Source: Candidatus Chloroploca mongolica (GTDB lineage: Bacteria > Chloroflexota > Chloroflexia > Chloroflexales > Chloroflexaceae). Taken from it: a stretch of DNA of 64,000 bases. Made by a program: the position numbers and the translations under genes. Under the pieces are notes generated by a model that made no database searches, was not told where the DNA came from, and was given only the letters and a program-made list of their open reading frames with translations. The number at the start of each line of letters is the position of its first letter. Position 1 is the stretch's first letter. Shown piece by piece: positions 9,201 through 18,325 of the stretch. The stretch is from positions 20,202-84,201 of the forward strand of contig NZ_SIJK02000001.1 of the NCBI RefSeq assembly GCF_004762035.2, given 5' to 3'.

Positions 9201-11507
9201 GTGATTGACCACGACCGTCAACTCGCCGCCCGTCGCAATTTCGCGGAAGGTCTGGGCGAGTGCAGGCCGATTGCGGTCGGTTGCGGCATTGAACGGATTG
9301 ACGAAGGAGGCTGCATCAAGCACCGCAAAGTCGCCGACGGGTTGCACGCTGGTCTGCTTGTAGAGGAAACCAACCCGAATGGCGTCGGTGCCGATAATGT
9401 CCGTATCGACATAACGATAAATATTGGCTCCCAGGGCGGTGTTGAGGGCGCTCGCAAGATCACCTTCGGGCGAGACACCGGGCGTATTCTCGATCTCGAT
9501 CAGGCCAAGGATATCGGCATCAAGCTTGAGCAGAGCCTGCACCAGTTTGATGCGCTGGCGCTCGAACTCCAACGGCGAGTCGGCCCCACGACAATCAGCA
9601 TTCTGCAGCGGACCGCAGTCGCCAACGGTTGAACTGGCCGTCGTGTCAATCGTCAAAAAGTAATTGAGCACATTAAAGGCTGACACCTTGAGCGAACCGC
9701 CGACCTCGGGGCGGGCCGTTGGGCGCGGATTAGTCGGTTGAAAATCAGGGACGCCCCCACCGAGCGCACCTACGGGGCGCAGGCGATAGTTGTTCGGGCT
9801 TGCCGCATTGCCGGCCCACCCATAGGTCATCACGCCAACCATGCCGGTTGCGCTATCGCCACCGCGCAGCGTATTGCTTGCGCTCAGTGGTTGGCCGCCA
9901 CGTCCGAAGAGAATCGGATCGGGGTTCTGATTGTTGAGGTTATCGTCAACAATGATGCGGTTAAGATTATTGGCGGCCTGGAGTGTCGCAGCGGCAGCGC
10001 CTGGTTCAACGACATTGGTTGGTTGACGCAAGCGATCTCCCGACGACATCACGATCTGGCCGAAGCGACCAAGCTGGAAAAACTCGGTGGCAAAGAGTTG
10101 CTGCGGGAACCGTACCAGCATGCCCTCGTAGCGCTCAAGATAAGGCACCCCATTGACGGCATCTGGGAAGGGCATCATCACATCAGTTGGTGTGATGGTC
10201 GCACTGACCCCACAGTCAATGATGCTAGAGACCGAACTGATCTGCGTTTGATCCTGGAATTCGCCGGCTGTGCCGGTGATGCGTACCAGTTGGCCGAGTT
10301 GTACCGAGACAGCATCGCCATTGAAAACAAAGATGCCATCAGAGGTCGTCGGGTCGCCGTCGCCAACCGAATCTTGCAGATAGAAACCGCGGAGGGCTGG
10401 GGTTGGCCCCTGGAAATCGCCAACCACAACGCCCTGGGTGGTGACATTGCCGGTCACGGCCGCACTATTGCCATTGCCTTGAATGGCATAGATCGGCACA
10501 AATGCTTGTTCGCAGATCGGTGTCGGCACGGTGACCGTCAGCGTTGCTGTCTGGCTATCAACACTGCCCACCTCATTGCTGACGCGCACCCAGTAGCTGG
10601 TGGTTGCATTGAGGGCCGGGGTCGTAAAGGTCGCGCTATTCTCGCCGACAGGGTTGGTTGTGTCAGGGGCATTGCCCTGGTACCACTGATAGCTCAGCGG
10701 GGCGGTGCCTGTCGCGGCGACCGTCAAGGTTGACGTCGTGCCATCAGCGATGCTCTGACTCTGCGGTTCCGTCGTGATCACAGGGGCTTCTGGCCCGCTC
10801 GCCAGTGGCTCACCGATCACCGTCACCATATCAAAGCGCCAGGTTCCCGCAGTGCCATAGTTCGAGGTAGCATTAGTCGCCGCGTAGGCACTGCTTCCAG
10901 GCGCAAACGCCGCCACAATGCGAAAGGCAAAATTAGGATTATTATTGACCCCAGGCAACCCGGCAAGATTCACAGTCCGCCCGTTGAACCATGTATCCCC
11001 GCCCGTTGCCTCGAAGAGTGGCTCAACATTGGTAAAGTTGATGCCATCGGTGCTGTACTGAAAGCGCACAAACCGCGAGGCCGTATTGCTATGGCGCTGA
11101 TCCCAGCTCACAACAATGTTCTGGCGACCGACGGTACTTGCATTGAACTGCACCCCACGCGTCTCGTTGCCGGCACCTTGAGCCGCAAAGGTAGTCACAT
11201 TCCAACCAGAATTGTCAGTTGTAGCCGGATCGGAACTGCCATTTCCTGCCGTGCCACTGGCAAAAGCAGCCGTTGTGCCGCCGACCAGGGCCGCGGTACC
11301 CGTGCCTGTCGCTGGGTCAGTGGAACCGGTAGTCGTGCTCGTATCAGGCGGAACCGAATTGAACGTCCACTGCGTGAATGTGGTTGTCGCAAAAACCGAT
11401 GCTGGTGCGAAACCAATGATTGAAACTAGCAGGGCGATCAGTAACCCAAGACTGCTTACCATGCGTACGCCCGCAGTGCGCCGCCGATGTCTGGCCAAAG
11501 CCATCAT
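6258..11507 (-). CDS. Giant secreted ExeM/NucH-like endonuclease-phosphatase with choice-of-anchor-I domain
   Basis: 1749 aa from the ATG at 11507, which has GGGAGAG as Shine-Dalgarno; an in-frame TTG 36 nt upstream is less likely. Order of parts: signal peptide (RRR then VSSLGLLIALLVSIIGFAPASVFA); a beta-rich N-domain to about 230; an Ig-like domain (about 240-330, YQWYQGNAP); an OB-like ExeM segment (about 335-460); an exonuclease-endonuclease-phosphatase domain (about 600-930) with NVLNYF, LIEIENT, VVNHLKSKG, IIGDLNAYAKEDP and SDHDPVLI catalytic motifs; a choice-of-anchor-I propeller (about 945-1400, SGDRAVLSNAG, TADEGDTRPN); a chitobiase/OmpL47-like domain with two cysteines (about 1530-1620); and a C-terminal lectin-like sandwich. 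The likely role is extracellular DNA or phosphoester breakdown. No sortase or anchor motif is seen. Confidence 0.85.
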   Translation of the reverse strand: MMALARHRRRTAGVRMVSSLGLLIALLVSIIGFAPASVFATTTFTQWTFNSVPPDTSTTTGSTDPATGTGTAALVGGTTAAFASGTAGNGSSDPATTDNSGWNVTTFAAQGAGNETRGVQFNASTVGRQNIVVSWDQRHSNTASRFVRFQYSTDGINFTNVEPLFEATGGDTWFNGRTVNLAGLPGVNNNPNFAFRIVAAFAPGSSAYAATNATSNYGTAGTWRFDMVTVIGEPLASGPEAPVITTEPQSQSIADGTTSTLTVAATGTAPLSYQWYQGNAPDTTNPVGENSATFTTPALNATTSYWVRVSNEVGSVDSQTATLTVTVPTPICEQAFVPIYAIQGNGNSAAVTGNVTTQGVVVGDFQGPTPALRGFYLQDSVGDGDPTTSDGIFVFNGDAVSVQLGQLVRITGTAGEFQDQTQISSVSSIIDCGVSATITPTDVMMPFPDAVNGVPYLERYEGMLVRFPQQLFATEFFQLGRFGQIVMSSGDRLRQPTNVVEPGAAAATLQAANNLNRIIVDDNLNNQNPDPILFGRGGQPLSASNTLRGGDSATGMVGVMTYGWAGNAASPNNYRLRPVGALGGGVPDFQPTNPRPTARPEVGGSLKVSAFNVLNYFLTIDTTASSTVGDCGPLQNADCRGADSPLEFERQRIKLVQALLKLDADILGLIEIENTPGVSPEGDLASALNTALGANIYRYVDTDIIGTDAIRVGFLYKQTSVQPVGDFAVLDAASFVNPFNAATDRNRPALAQTFREIATGGELTVVVNHLKSKGSACGLGDDDLTDGQGNCNGTRTAAALALMEWIATNPTGSSDTDWLIIGDLNAYAKEDPIAVIEEFGFVNLIERFGGADAYSYVFDGQWGYLDYALASPSLVEQVVGTDEYHINADEPSVLDYNVEFKIANQIESLFAPDEFRTSDHDPVLIGLNLTRPNSPPALSALATYDTGLGDRGAEIISVSGDRAVLSNAGDGSIDLLDLSALPDISLIQRLQFAELANLTSVAIHPTKDLFVAVTGSSNPRSGRVFVFRLSDGMPLVQFIVGLDATSPDGRQPDSVEISPDGRFAVIAIEAEQVSATDDGGAGALVVMDVSAFDPANPDPAVLTVSTVEFPDIAGVPGVSIGRTHGDASGAAITNAPGTIEPEGIAFAPDSQTVFVALQENNAIARLSLVDPLPTLMPTDNIFGLGQVALLTDRTNDGIYNPNELLVAFREPDGIRAVEIDGTLYLITADEGDTRPNPRGGRTISIFNATSGAFVADLSNQLADLANQYGVYPDNRSPNGGVEPEMLDVIRVNGRVLVAVGLERANAMAFVDITTPTAPQAFGLVRTGLAPESIKLIERAGQLFALSANEVSGTVTVATVPVNTPNITLGYTEATPRSFGLGAIDRDGSDILTLDLQVTPAGIGTLSSSSAGLSDLGGGLYRATGNTATLNAISSNLFFTSALGARGTATVNASVSDGINPAATGTISFEDRTPDLTPPTTTASTSGERNPLCPSDCFAGSATVTLNAEDDRSGVNTIWYRVGEADFAPYTNPFAITTEGANRVEFFATDNAGNREAVQSIVVKVSNFPARVILDNFDRADGRLGNNWRGATQRDQYRLSDGVVSVGKGGLATWRTPPFGSNQEAFMRLSTLNPTSAHHTLALKVRGQSHAILVSYDARGERISVEALVPGRGWRSIASYPVALQPGALLGARALADGTITVYADCLLLGTADTRTVAGNRYVGQGGQIGVWFMNAAGAAFDDFGGGNLP

Positions 11508-11799
11508 GCCTTGCTCTCCCTCAGATTGCTCTACAAACCTCAAACGCGAATCAATCCACCCCTATGTCAAAGGCAACATCCTGGTTTAGTCGTCGCGCTC
11601 TGCAACGCACAGAGAAACCAACCCTCGCCAGTATGACGAGAGCATGCAACATAGCGCCTCGGGGCGCAGGATGGCCTGACTCAGCTGCAAGCCGTGTCAA
11701 GGAATGAAGACGGAGGGGTGTGATCAGGGAAGATAATAGCAGAGCAATGTTAAGACTCGTCGGATCTTAGGATGACAAAACTGTTATCTGCGCAAGACC

Positions 11800-13947
11800 C
11801 TAAAACGGCTCAAGCGGGGGGCGATTGAAGGCCATCGCCAGCATCCAGACTTCGAGCGTGCGCCAGGCAAGGTAGGCGAGCACGGTACCAGTCACCAGTT
11901 TGCCTGCCCAGCCTCGTCGTCGGTAGTGGATGACCGCAAAGGTTGCGCCAACGGTCAGCGCCCAGCCCGCAAAGGTGACCCAGCGGGTCGTGATGGTTGA
12001 GAGCGTGATGAGCGGCAGGATTGCCTGCGAGAGACCCAGGCCAAAGGTGAGCCAGAGCAGGATGAGCAAACTGCCCCGCCGCCGGTGGGGGTTGAGCGTG
12101 AGGATGAGCGCCCCGGCAAGCCCAAGTGGCACCAGGAAGAAGCCGTTGAGCGTGAGAATGCCGTCCTGCCACAACGAACCAAGCCAGGCCTGGCGCGAGA
12201 GGGGCTCGCGGTCAGTGACATTCGCCATGCCGCCCTCGGTGAAGCTTGCGGCATGGCCAAGGATCAGATCGCTGTAGCGGCTGTAGAAAAAGATCATCAC
12301 AAAGCTGAAGGCAATGATCCACGCCACGAGCAAGTGCCGTGCTGCGGCCCGTTCTTCCCCCGAATTGGCTTGCAGCCAGAGCAGAGCGGCAGCCGCAACC
12401 ACCACAGCGCTGACATTGATAAACGATCCAATATGACCAAGAAAAACAAGAGTTAATAAAACAGGAAGCCACCCTAGCCCGGGGAGACGGGTGGGTTGAC
12501 CGTGCATGCCCCATTGATCATAGGCAGGCCAGGTCAGCACCAGCAGGGCCATCAAGAGGATGCTGAGCATCTGGGCACCGATTTGGGCTTGAAACGACCA
12601 CCAGATATTCTGCATCGGGATCGGGCTGAGCGCATAGATCACCGCACCGATGAGCCCACCGTAGGTACTGCCAGTCAGCCGGGTCAGCAGCACAAAAAAG
12701 ATCAGGATCGCCGCCAGTTCGGCCAGCGCTGCCGTGCCCCAGAGCAGGGTATCGAGTGGGAGGCCGGTCAGGGAAAGAGGGGCAATCAGCAGGTACCATC
12801 CGCCGGGGTAGGGCGCAACGAGGCCGCGATGGCGCATTACCAGCGTCAAATTGCCCGTGAGGGCCTCGATAAAGCGATTGGTGTGGAACTGAATATCGCC
12901 GGGCATCGCGGCAGGATGCAGTCGACCGGCATATTTGGCGACAACCGTAAGCACCAGCACCAGCAGCAACCAGCGCATGATCGTCGCACGCGGGGCCACA
13001 GCAAAGCGTCGCAGCAGCGGCGGTACCACGAGCCGCGCCGCTGCCGCGCTGAGCAAGGCGATCCCCGCTGCCTGCGCCATCCAGGGATGCATTGCCCCCA
13101 TGCGCGGCGGGACGAGGCCAACCAGAACGAGCAGCGTTGCCACAAGCCCCAGCAGCAACCAGCCTGCGGTACGTTGCGCAAAGCCCATCAACCCGAGCGC
13201 TGCCCAGCCCAGCACGATCGTCAACGCATACCCTGCCATCAGTGAACGACCCGGCCAGACCAGGGCTTGATCCGCAAGACTCGTGAGCGCAAATGCATTG
13301 CCAACAGCAACACCGAGATAGCCGCGCACATCCGTGGGATGTTGCCAGGGGTCAGCGCTCAAGCCAAGATGCAGCGTCCCATCCTGGAGGGCCGCAGGCG
13401 GAACGTAGATGTGGTAGGTGCTTGCATGCTGGCGCAGGGGTAACAGCAAAGGCGCCCCTGTGCCTAGATCAATGCTGAGCAATGGTTGTTCAGGCGTCTC
13501 AAGCCAGTTCTGCTGGTGCGAAACGATGGTCAATGCGACCATCAGGGGTTGCTGGCCCACGCCAGGCACCGTCACCGTGGCAGATGGTCGGGTCCAGCGC
13601 CATGTCTGTTCACCAGGGATGCCCTCGGCATCGAGAAAACCCTCGAGAAAAGGGTGATCCGTCCCGATCCCTTGATCAATTCCCACCTGAAACGTATAGT
13701 GCAAGGGGCGCTGATAGATCGCGAGCAACCCGATCATGGCGAGGAGCACGAGCAACCAGAGCCGCCAGGCCAAGAACCAGCGGCCAATCTCGGCAACCCT
13801 GGCAACGAGGGCGTCCTGCCCTCGGGGTGCGTCCGAGCGCGGGACGCCCTCGCTCCCAGGAGAAGTGTGAACACTGCCGAAGCGCGCTTGGGCTGCGTTT
13901 GCGCCAGCACGGGTTTTTCGGGTGATTGCCTTCAACTTGATCGGCAT
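11800..13947 (-). CDS. Polytopic membrane protein, possible GT-C-type glycosyltransferase
   Basis: 715 aa. A charged N-terminus of about 55 residues precedes a first membrane helix (LWLLVLLAMIGLLAIY). A roughly 150-residue extracytoplasmic beta-rich segment follows, then about 12 more hydrophobic helices. The overall plan resembles GT-C enzymes or uncharacterised Chloroflexota membrane proteins, but no clear catalytic motif was identified. Codons for residues about 32-47 coincide with a palindromic repeat at 13806-13852, so part of the N-terminal tail may be repeat-derived. No ATG exists between this start and the first helix, so the start at 13947 is kept. The gene stands alone between repeat-rich spacers. 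Confidence 0.55.
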   Translation of the reverse strand: MPIKLKAITRKTRAGANAAQARFGSVHTSPGSEGVPRSDAPRGQDALVARVAEIGRWFLAWRLWLLVLLAMIGLLAIYQRPLHYTFQVGIDQGIGTDHPFLEGFLDAEGIPGEQTWRWTRPSATVTVPGVGQQPLMVALTIVSHQQNWLETPEQPLLSIDLGTGAPLLLPLRQHASTYHIYVPPAALQDGTLHLGLSADPWQHPTDVRGYLGVAVGNAFALTSLADQALVWPGRSLMAGYALTIVLGWAALGLMGFAQRTAGWLLLGLVATLLVLVGLVPPRMGAMHPWMAQAAGIALLSAAAARLVVPPLLRRFAVAPRATIMRWLLLVLVLTVVAKYAGRLHPAAMPGDIQFHTNRFIEALTGNLTLVMRHRGLVAPYPGGWYLLIAPLSLTGLPLDTLLWGTAALAELAAILIFFVLLTRLTGSTYGGLIGAVIYALSPIPMQNIWWSFQAQIGAQMLSILLMALLVLTWPAYDQWGMHGQPTRLPGLGWLPVLLTLVFLGHIGSFINVSAVVVAAAALLWLQANSGEERAAARHLLVAWIIAFSFVMIFFYSRYSDLILGHAASFTEGGMANVTDREPLSRQAWLGSLWQDGILTLNGFFLVPLGLAGALILTLNPHRRRGSLLILLWLTFGLGLSQAILPLITLSTITTRWVTFAGWALTVGATFAVIHYRRRGWAGKLVTGTVLAYLAWRTLEVWMLAMAFNRPPLEPF
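13806..13852. repeat. CGAGGGCGTCC palindrome inside the membrane-protein gene
   Basis: Perfect 11-bp arms, CGAGGGCGTCC at 13806-13816 and GGACGCCCTCG at 13842-13852. The palindrome is in frame with the gene it interrupts and encodes the low-complexity stretch around EGVPRSDAPRGQDALV. Confidence 0.6.
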
Positions 13948-14009
13948 AGAATTCGGACGTGTCCTGCAGCTACGTTACGGAAATAGCCCGTAAAGCCCAG
14001 GCGTTATAG

Positions 14010-14122
14010 GAGTGCCGACATCAGTCGGCTTTGTACAAAGCCGACTGATGGTTTTCAAGAAATAAATCAGGGAGTGCCGACTTCAGTCGGCGTCCGGCTT
14101 AGCCGACTGAAGTCGGCACTCC
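14010..14122. repeat. Two adjacent GTGCCGACTTCAGTCGGC palindromes
   Basis: Copy a, 14010-14050, has a short stem (GCCGACATCAGTCGGCTTTG with its partner AGCCGACTGATG). Copy b, 14071-14122, is a nearly perfect hairpin (GGAGTGCCGACTTCAGTCGG ... CCGACTGAAGTCGGCACTCC). Each arm is itself partly palindromic (GCCGACTTCAGTCGGC). Further copies lie at 18929, 33570, 39599, 47159 and 47261. Confidence 0.8.
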
Positions 14123-14203
14123 GGTACACCGGATTTAATGCTTAAAGCCCATAAGTCGGCACGACCTGATGCAATGCGTAAAAACCAGTAGCCCTGCGAG
14201 GCG

Positions 14204-15769
14204 TCACAACTTCTCGCTGATCAGCTTGGCCTGGGTAAAGAGCGCGACATAGTCAGGCCCACCGGCTTTGCTATCGGTTCCCGACATATTGAAGCCGCCG
14301 AAGGGCTGAACGCCGACGAGTGCGCCGGTACACTTGCGGTTAATATACAGATTGCCGACGTGAAACTCGTCGTAGGCGCGTTCGATGCGCGCGATATCAC
14401 GCGAGAAGATCGCCCCGGTCAGGCCATATTCGGTATTATTCGCAATCTCCATCGCGTGATCAAAGTCACGTGCCTTGATGATCGCCAGCACCGGCCCAAA
14501 GATCTCCTCTTGAGCGAGGCGAGCATCGGGGGCGATATCGGCAAAGACGGTGGGATTGATGAAATAGCCACCATCTTCGAGCAATTCATGGTCAACGACT
14601 TCGCCCCCAGCGACCAAGCGTCCCTCTTCTTGCCCGATAGCAATGTAGCTACTGATTTTATCGAAGGCAGCCCGATCAATGACGGCCCCCATAAAGGTGT
14701 CGGGCTGGGTCGGATTGCCGAGTTTGACGGCTTTGGTGCGCTCGACAATGCGGGTGACCATCGTATCGTAGACATCGGCGACAATGATTGCCCGCGAGCA
14801 AGCGCTACACTTCTGGCCCTGGAAGCTAAAGGCCGAACCGACAATCGCATCAGCGGCGGCTTCAAGGTTGGCGGTCTCATCAACAATGATGCCATCCTTG
14901 CCGCCCATCTCAAGTACCGTCCGCTTGATCCAGATCTGGCCGGGTTGACGCACACTGGCGCGCTCGTGGATGCGCAGGCCCACCTCTTTGGAACCAGTGA
15001 AATTGACAAAGCGAGTCTGTGGATGATCTACGAGCAGATCGCCGATCTCGCCGCCTGACCCGGGCACATAGTTGAGCACACCTGGGGGTAGGCCGGCCTC
15101 TTCGAGGATTTCGACCAACTTGGCCGCAATGATCGGGGTGGCGCTGGCTGGCTTGAGCACCATCGTATTGCCGGCCACAATCGGGGCCACCACCAGACCG
15201 GTAGTGATTGCCAGGGCGAAATTCCACGGCGGAATCGCCACCCCCACCCCAAGAGGAATGTATTTCAGCGTATTATTTTCACCCGCCCACGGATAGAGCG
15301 GCTGCTCGGTGCCTTGCAGCTTGAGTGCTTGGCGGGCGTAGTACTCGATAAAATCGATCGCCTCAGCGACATCAGCATCGGCCTCGCCCCAGCTTTTACT
15401 CACCTCATAGACGAGCCATGCGCCCAGTTCCTCTTTGTGGCGGCGCATCAACGCACTTGCCCGCAGCAAGACCCTGGCACGTGCCTCGACGGGCACCTTG
15501 CGCCACGTGGCAAAGGCTGCCGTTGCGGCTTCAATTGCCTTGACGGCATGCTCAGCGCTTGCCTTGCTTGCATAGCCCACAACGGTTTTTGGCTCAGAAG
15601 GATTGAGCGAAGCAATCTTATCTTCGGTCAGAATGCGTTCACCACCAATAATTAAGGGGTAGGTTGTCCCAAACTGCCCGGCCACGGTGCGCAACGCACG
15701 CTGCATCATCGCACGTCGCTCTGAGCTTGAAAAATCGCCAAAGGGTTCATTCTGGTATTCTGGTAGCAT
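14204..15769 (-). CDS. pruA: 1-pyrroline-5-carboxylate dehydrogenase (L-glutamate gamma-semialdehyde dehydrogenase)
   Basis: 521 aa from the ATG at 15769; AGGAG sits 7 nt before it, making this start better than the ATG five codons upstream. The enzyme oxidises glutamate semialdehyde (P5C) to glutamate with NAD+, the second step of proline catabolism. Aldehyde dehydrogenase hallmarks: [21 protein letters not shown], catalytic Glu in VLEMGGKDG, catalytic Cys in [19 protein letters not shown], and [19 protein letters not shown] near the end. The GQKCSACS variant and the length are those of the monofunctional PruA/RocA group. No proline dehydrogenase is adjacent. On the minus strand TGG-TACAAT (15805-15810) is a candidate extended -10. 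Confidence 0.93.
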   Translation of the reverse strand: MLPEYQNEPFGDFSSSERRAMMQRALRTVAGQFGTTYPLIIGGERILTEDKIASLNPSEPKTVVGYASKASAEHAVKAIEAATAAFATWRKVPVEARARVLLRASALMRRHKEELGAWLVYEVSKSWGEADADVAEAIDFIEYYARQALKLQGTEQPLYPWAGENNTLKYIPLGVGVAIPPWNFALAITTGLVVAPIVAGNTMVLKPASATPIIAAKLVEILEEAGLPPGVLNYVPGSGGEIGDLLVDHPQTRFVNFTGSKEVGLRIHERASVRQPGQIWIKRTVLEMGGKDGIIVDETANLEAAADAIVGSAFSFQGQKCSACSRAIIVADVYDTMVTRIVERTKAVKLGNPTQPDTFMGAVIDRAAFDKISSYIAIGQEEGRLVAGGEVVDHELLEDGGYFINPTVFADIAPDARLAQEEIFGPVLAIIKARDFDHAMEIANNTEYGLTGAIFSRDIARIERAYDEFHVGNLYINRKCTGALVGVQPFGGFNMSGTDSKAGGPDYVALFTQAKLISEKL

Positions 15770-15902
15770 CTCCTGGCTCCTCATACTAAGGCTTGTTGCC
15801 GCATATTGTACCAGATTGAGCCAGGTCGCTGTTCTGCCTGTGAAGTACCCTTCTGATGATTTGACGCAAAGGCATGTAGCACCGGCTTCCAGCCGGTGGG
15901 GC

Positions 15903-15974
15903 GGGCACCCGCAAGGGGTGCCCCTACAGGGCCGGGGCCCGGGCCTGGTGTACGGGCACCCCTTGCGGGTGCCC
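15903..15974. repeat. Palindromic GGGCACCCGCAAGGGG element, copy 2 (within the 15770-16112 spacer)
   Basis: It has the same arms as 1761-1829 around a different GC-rich centre (GGGCCGGGGCCCGGGCC). The spacer also has TGACGCAAAGGC at about 15860 (a fragment of another repeat family) and TGG-TATCAT at 16072-16080, a plausible extended -10 for the S41 protease gene. Nothing else is recognisable in this gene-free stretch. Confidence 0.75.
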
Positions 15975-16112
15975 TGGTGAGGTCTGGTCGAGCGGATTCA
16001 TTTCGTGAAGCCCAATGCGCCCCCAGATTCTGGCTTCTGGCTCAAAGTGCCAGCATAGGAGCAAGCAAAAATGGTATCATACTAAGCGAGATACGGAATC
16101 AACTAAACTAAA

Positions 16113-17543
16113 ATGATGAGCGCTATGAATCGTTTGTTGCGTAGCATAATGCTACTCTTGATCATACTTGGGTTGCTTGCCGGGTGTACGCAGGTACCCT
16201 GGGCGGCACTGAACCCGACGCCGGTGCCACCTTCGCCGGTGCCGCCTTCGCCCATGGCAACGCTGCAACCTTCACCCGAGCCGACGTCAACGCCGCGGCC
16301 AACGGCGACTCCGTTGCCTTCGCCGACCTTTGAGCCTTTGCCGCCGACCCCGACGCTTGCGCCTGTGGGGGCTGCGTCGCGTCTGCAGATCTTTGAGCGC
16401 ACCTGGGAACTGGTGCGCGATAACTATGTCTATGAAGATTATCGTGGGGTTGACTGGGATGAGGTGCGCCGCTCGTTTACGCCGCGGGTCGCTGCGGCTG
16501 AAGAGCCTGAAGCCTTCTATGCGCTGATGCGCGAGTTGATCGATCTGCTTGATGACGACCATTCGCGCTTTGAGTCGCCTCAGGAAGTAGCGGCTCAGCA
16601 GGCCGAGTTTCGCGGTGAGTTGCGCTACGGTGGCATTGGTGCGCAGATCCGTACGCTTGATGAGGGCGGGTTGATCACCGGTACGGCCCCCGATGGCCCT
16701 GCTGAACGGGCTGGCATTCAGTTGAATGATCTCATCGTGGCGGTCAATGGCATTCCCTTTACCAATACTGATGCGTTTGGCCCCGATGGGCCGATTGGCA
16801 CGGTGCGTGGTGAACCAGGAACGCCGGTGACGCTGACGATCCGCACGAGCAATGAGGCCCCACGTGAAGTCATCGTGATCCGCGAAACCGTCGCGATGGA
16901 CGCCTTCAATCAGGTGCGGGGTCGCTTCCTTCCCGATCTGCCCGTGGGTGTGGTGACGATTCCCAGTTTTTATGTTGATGAACTTGATACCAAAGTGCGC
17001 ATCGCCATTGAGGAGTTGCAGGCCGCGCAGCCGCTGGCTGGTCTGATCATTGATGTGCGCGAAAATGCCGGTGGTTACGTTCATCTGATGCGCAATACCG
17101 TGGCGCTTTTTCACGATGGGGGCAGCATTGGGAGCACCGCTGGCCGCACAACGAGTGAAGAGCAGCGCATTCCGCAGGGCAAGACGATCCCGGGGCTTGA
17201 AGATGTGCCCGTCGCCATCTTGATTGGCTCCGGCTCGGCGAGTGCCACCGAGATGTTTGCCGCCGGGATGCAGGTGCTTGGCCGGGCGCGCATCGTCGGC
17301 GAACCGAGTGCCGGCAATACGGAAAATCTGTATGGTTACAACTTTGACGATGGTTCGCGCTTGCTGTTGGCCCAGGTCGCTTATCGCTTGCCTGATGGGA
17401 CGCTGATCGAAGAACGCGGCGTGATCCCTGATCGCCTCGTTGAGGTGGACTGGTGGCGTTATCCACCTGATGACGATCCTCAGCTTCGCGCTGCGGTAGA
17501 AGAGTTGGGTTTTGGGCTTCGTCCTGCGAGTACATCACCATGA
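16113..17543 (+). CDS. S41 family carboxyl-terminal processing protease, lipoprotein
   Basis: 476 aa. A lipoprotein signal ends in the lipobox LLAGC (Cys about 25). A Pro/Thr/Ser-rich linker (PTPVPPSPVPPSP) follows, as expected for surface attachment. Then come an N-domain with the DDDHSRFE signature, a PDZ domain (RAGIQLNDLIVAVNGIPF) and the S41 catalytic core, with NAGGYV and the serine of IGSGSASATEMFA; the lysine/glutamine partner lies in VAYRLPDGT. It probably degrades or trims exported proteins at the cell envelope. The MOSC gene follows after 31 nt. No strong Shine-Dalgarno is visible at the first ATG, and ATG at 16125 is an alternative. Confidence 0.88.
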   Translation: MMSAMNRLLRSIMLLLIILGLLAGCTQVPWAALNPTPVPPSPVPPSPMATLQPSPEPTSTPRPTATPLPSPTFEPLPPTPTLAPVGAASRLQIFERTWELVRDNYVYEDYRGVDWDEVRRSFTPRVAAAEEPEAFYALMRELIDLLDDDHSRFESPQEVAAQQAEFRGELRYGGIGAQIRTLDEGGLITGTAPDGPAERAGIQLNDLIVAVNGIPFTNTDAFGPDGPIGTVRGEPGTPVTLTIRTSNEAPREVIVIRETVAMDAFNQVRGRFLPDLPVGVVTIPSFYVDELDTKVRIAIEELQAAQPLAGLIIDVRENAGGYVHLMRNTVALFHDGGSIGSTAGRTTSEEQRIPQGKTIPGLEDVPVAILIGSGSASATEMFAAGMQVLGRARIVGEPSAGNTENLYGYNFDDGSRLLLAQVAYRLPDGTLIEERGVIPDRLVEVDWWRYPPDDDPQLRAAVEELGFGLRPASTSP

Positions 17544-17574
17544 AGACTGGCACTGAAACGTCAAGAGGCTCACT

Positions 17575-18054
17575 GTGAGTACGTCGTTGTATGGTCGTGT
17601 GTTGCAAATTAATGTCAACCCGCGTGGTGGTGTCCCTAAATATGCCGTGCCGAGTGCCGAAATTACGCTCAATGGGGTGCTTGGCGATAAACAACGCGAC
17701 CACCGCTATCACGGCGGGGTCGAACGCGCGGTCAGTCTCTATGCGCTTGAACGTATCGAGGCGCTACGGGCCGAGGGCCACCCGATTGGCCCTGGTACCA
17801 CTGGCGAAAATTTAACCCTCGCCGGGATCGATTGGGCGCGGCTGAAGATCGGCGCTCATCTGCTCATTGGTGAATGGGTCGAGCTTGAGTTGACTGGCTT
17901 TGCGGTGCCATGTAGCACCATCAGTGACTCGTTTCGCAATGGTGAGTTCAAACGCCTAGCCGAAAAATTGCATCCCGGCTGGAGCCGCGTCTATGCCCGC
18001 GTGCGCGCCGAGGGCATTGTTCGTACTGATGATCGTGTCATTGTCAATAGTTAG
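17575..18054 (+). CDS. MOSC domain protein
   Basis: 159 aa from a GTG start. MOSC domains occur in molybdenum-cofactor sulfurases and in YiiM/YuaD-type proteins that handle sulfur or reduce N-hydroxylated compounds. Visible signatures: GDKQRDHRYHGGVERAVSLY, the GENLTLAGIDWARLKIG turn, and the conserved cysteine in FAVPCSTI (about 122). It is a stand-alone short MOSC protein. It sits 31 nt after the S41 protease gene and could share its transcript, though no functional link is evident. Confidence 0.88.
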   Translation: MSTSLYGRVLQINVNPRGGVPKYAVPSAEITLNGVLGDKQRDHRYHGGVERAVSLYALERIEALRAEGHPIGPGTTGENLTLAGIDWARLKIGAHLLIGEWVELELTGFAVPCSTISDSFRNGEFKRLAEKLHPGWSRVYARVRAEGIVRTDDRVIVNS

Positions 18055-18092
18055 CCCTCTGCAATTATTCTTGCAAGGTTATGAAATAGTTG

Positions 18093-18121
18093 TTTACAGT
18101 TATGGTACTTACCCATAACTG
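18093..18121 (+). promoter_or_regulatory. Candidate operator/promoter of the hdr-mvh operon
   Basis: A perfect inverted repeat, CAGTTATGG (18097-18105), 7 nt, CCATAACTG (18113-18121), overlaps a possible -35 (TTTACA, 18093-18098). A -10-like TTATAG lies about 25 nt further downstream. The symmetry suggests binding of a dimeric regulator. The first gene starts 205 nt later. Confidence 0.45.
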
Positions 18122-18325
18122 ATCTCCAGAAGTATGTTATAGTCCCCGCAACCTATCCCTTACTGATCAGTCTGATCGTCAATTCAAACCCGTACACACG
18201 CTTCTCCTGGCCAGAGGAGCATGTCGTTATTCCGCTGCATTGTCGCAGCCGTCCTCCCAAGCATGATGCTATGACGAGCCTGAGATCTGGGTTGTCCAGG
18301 TGCGGTTCGCAAGGAGGAGCGATCT

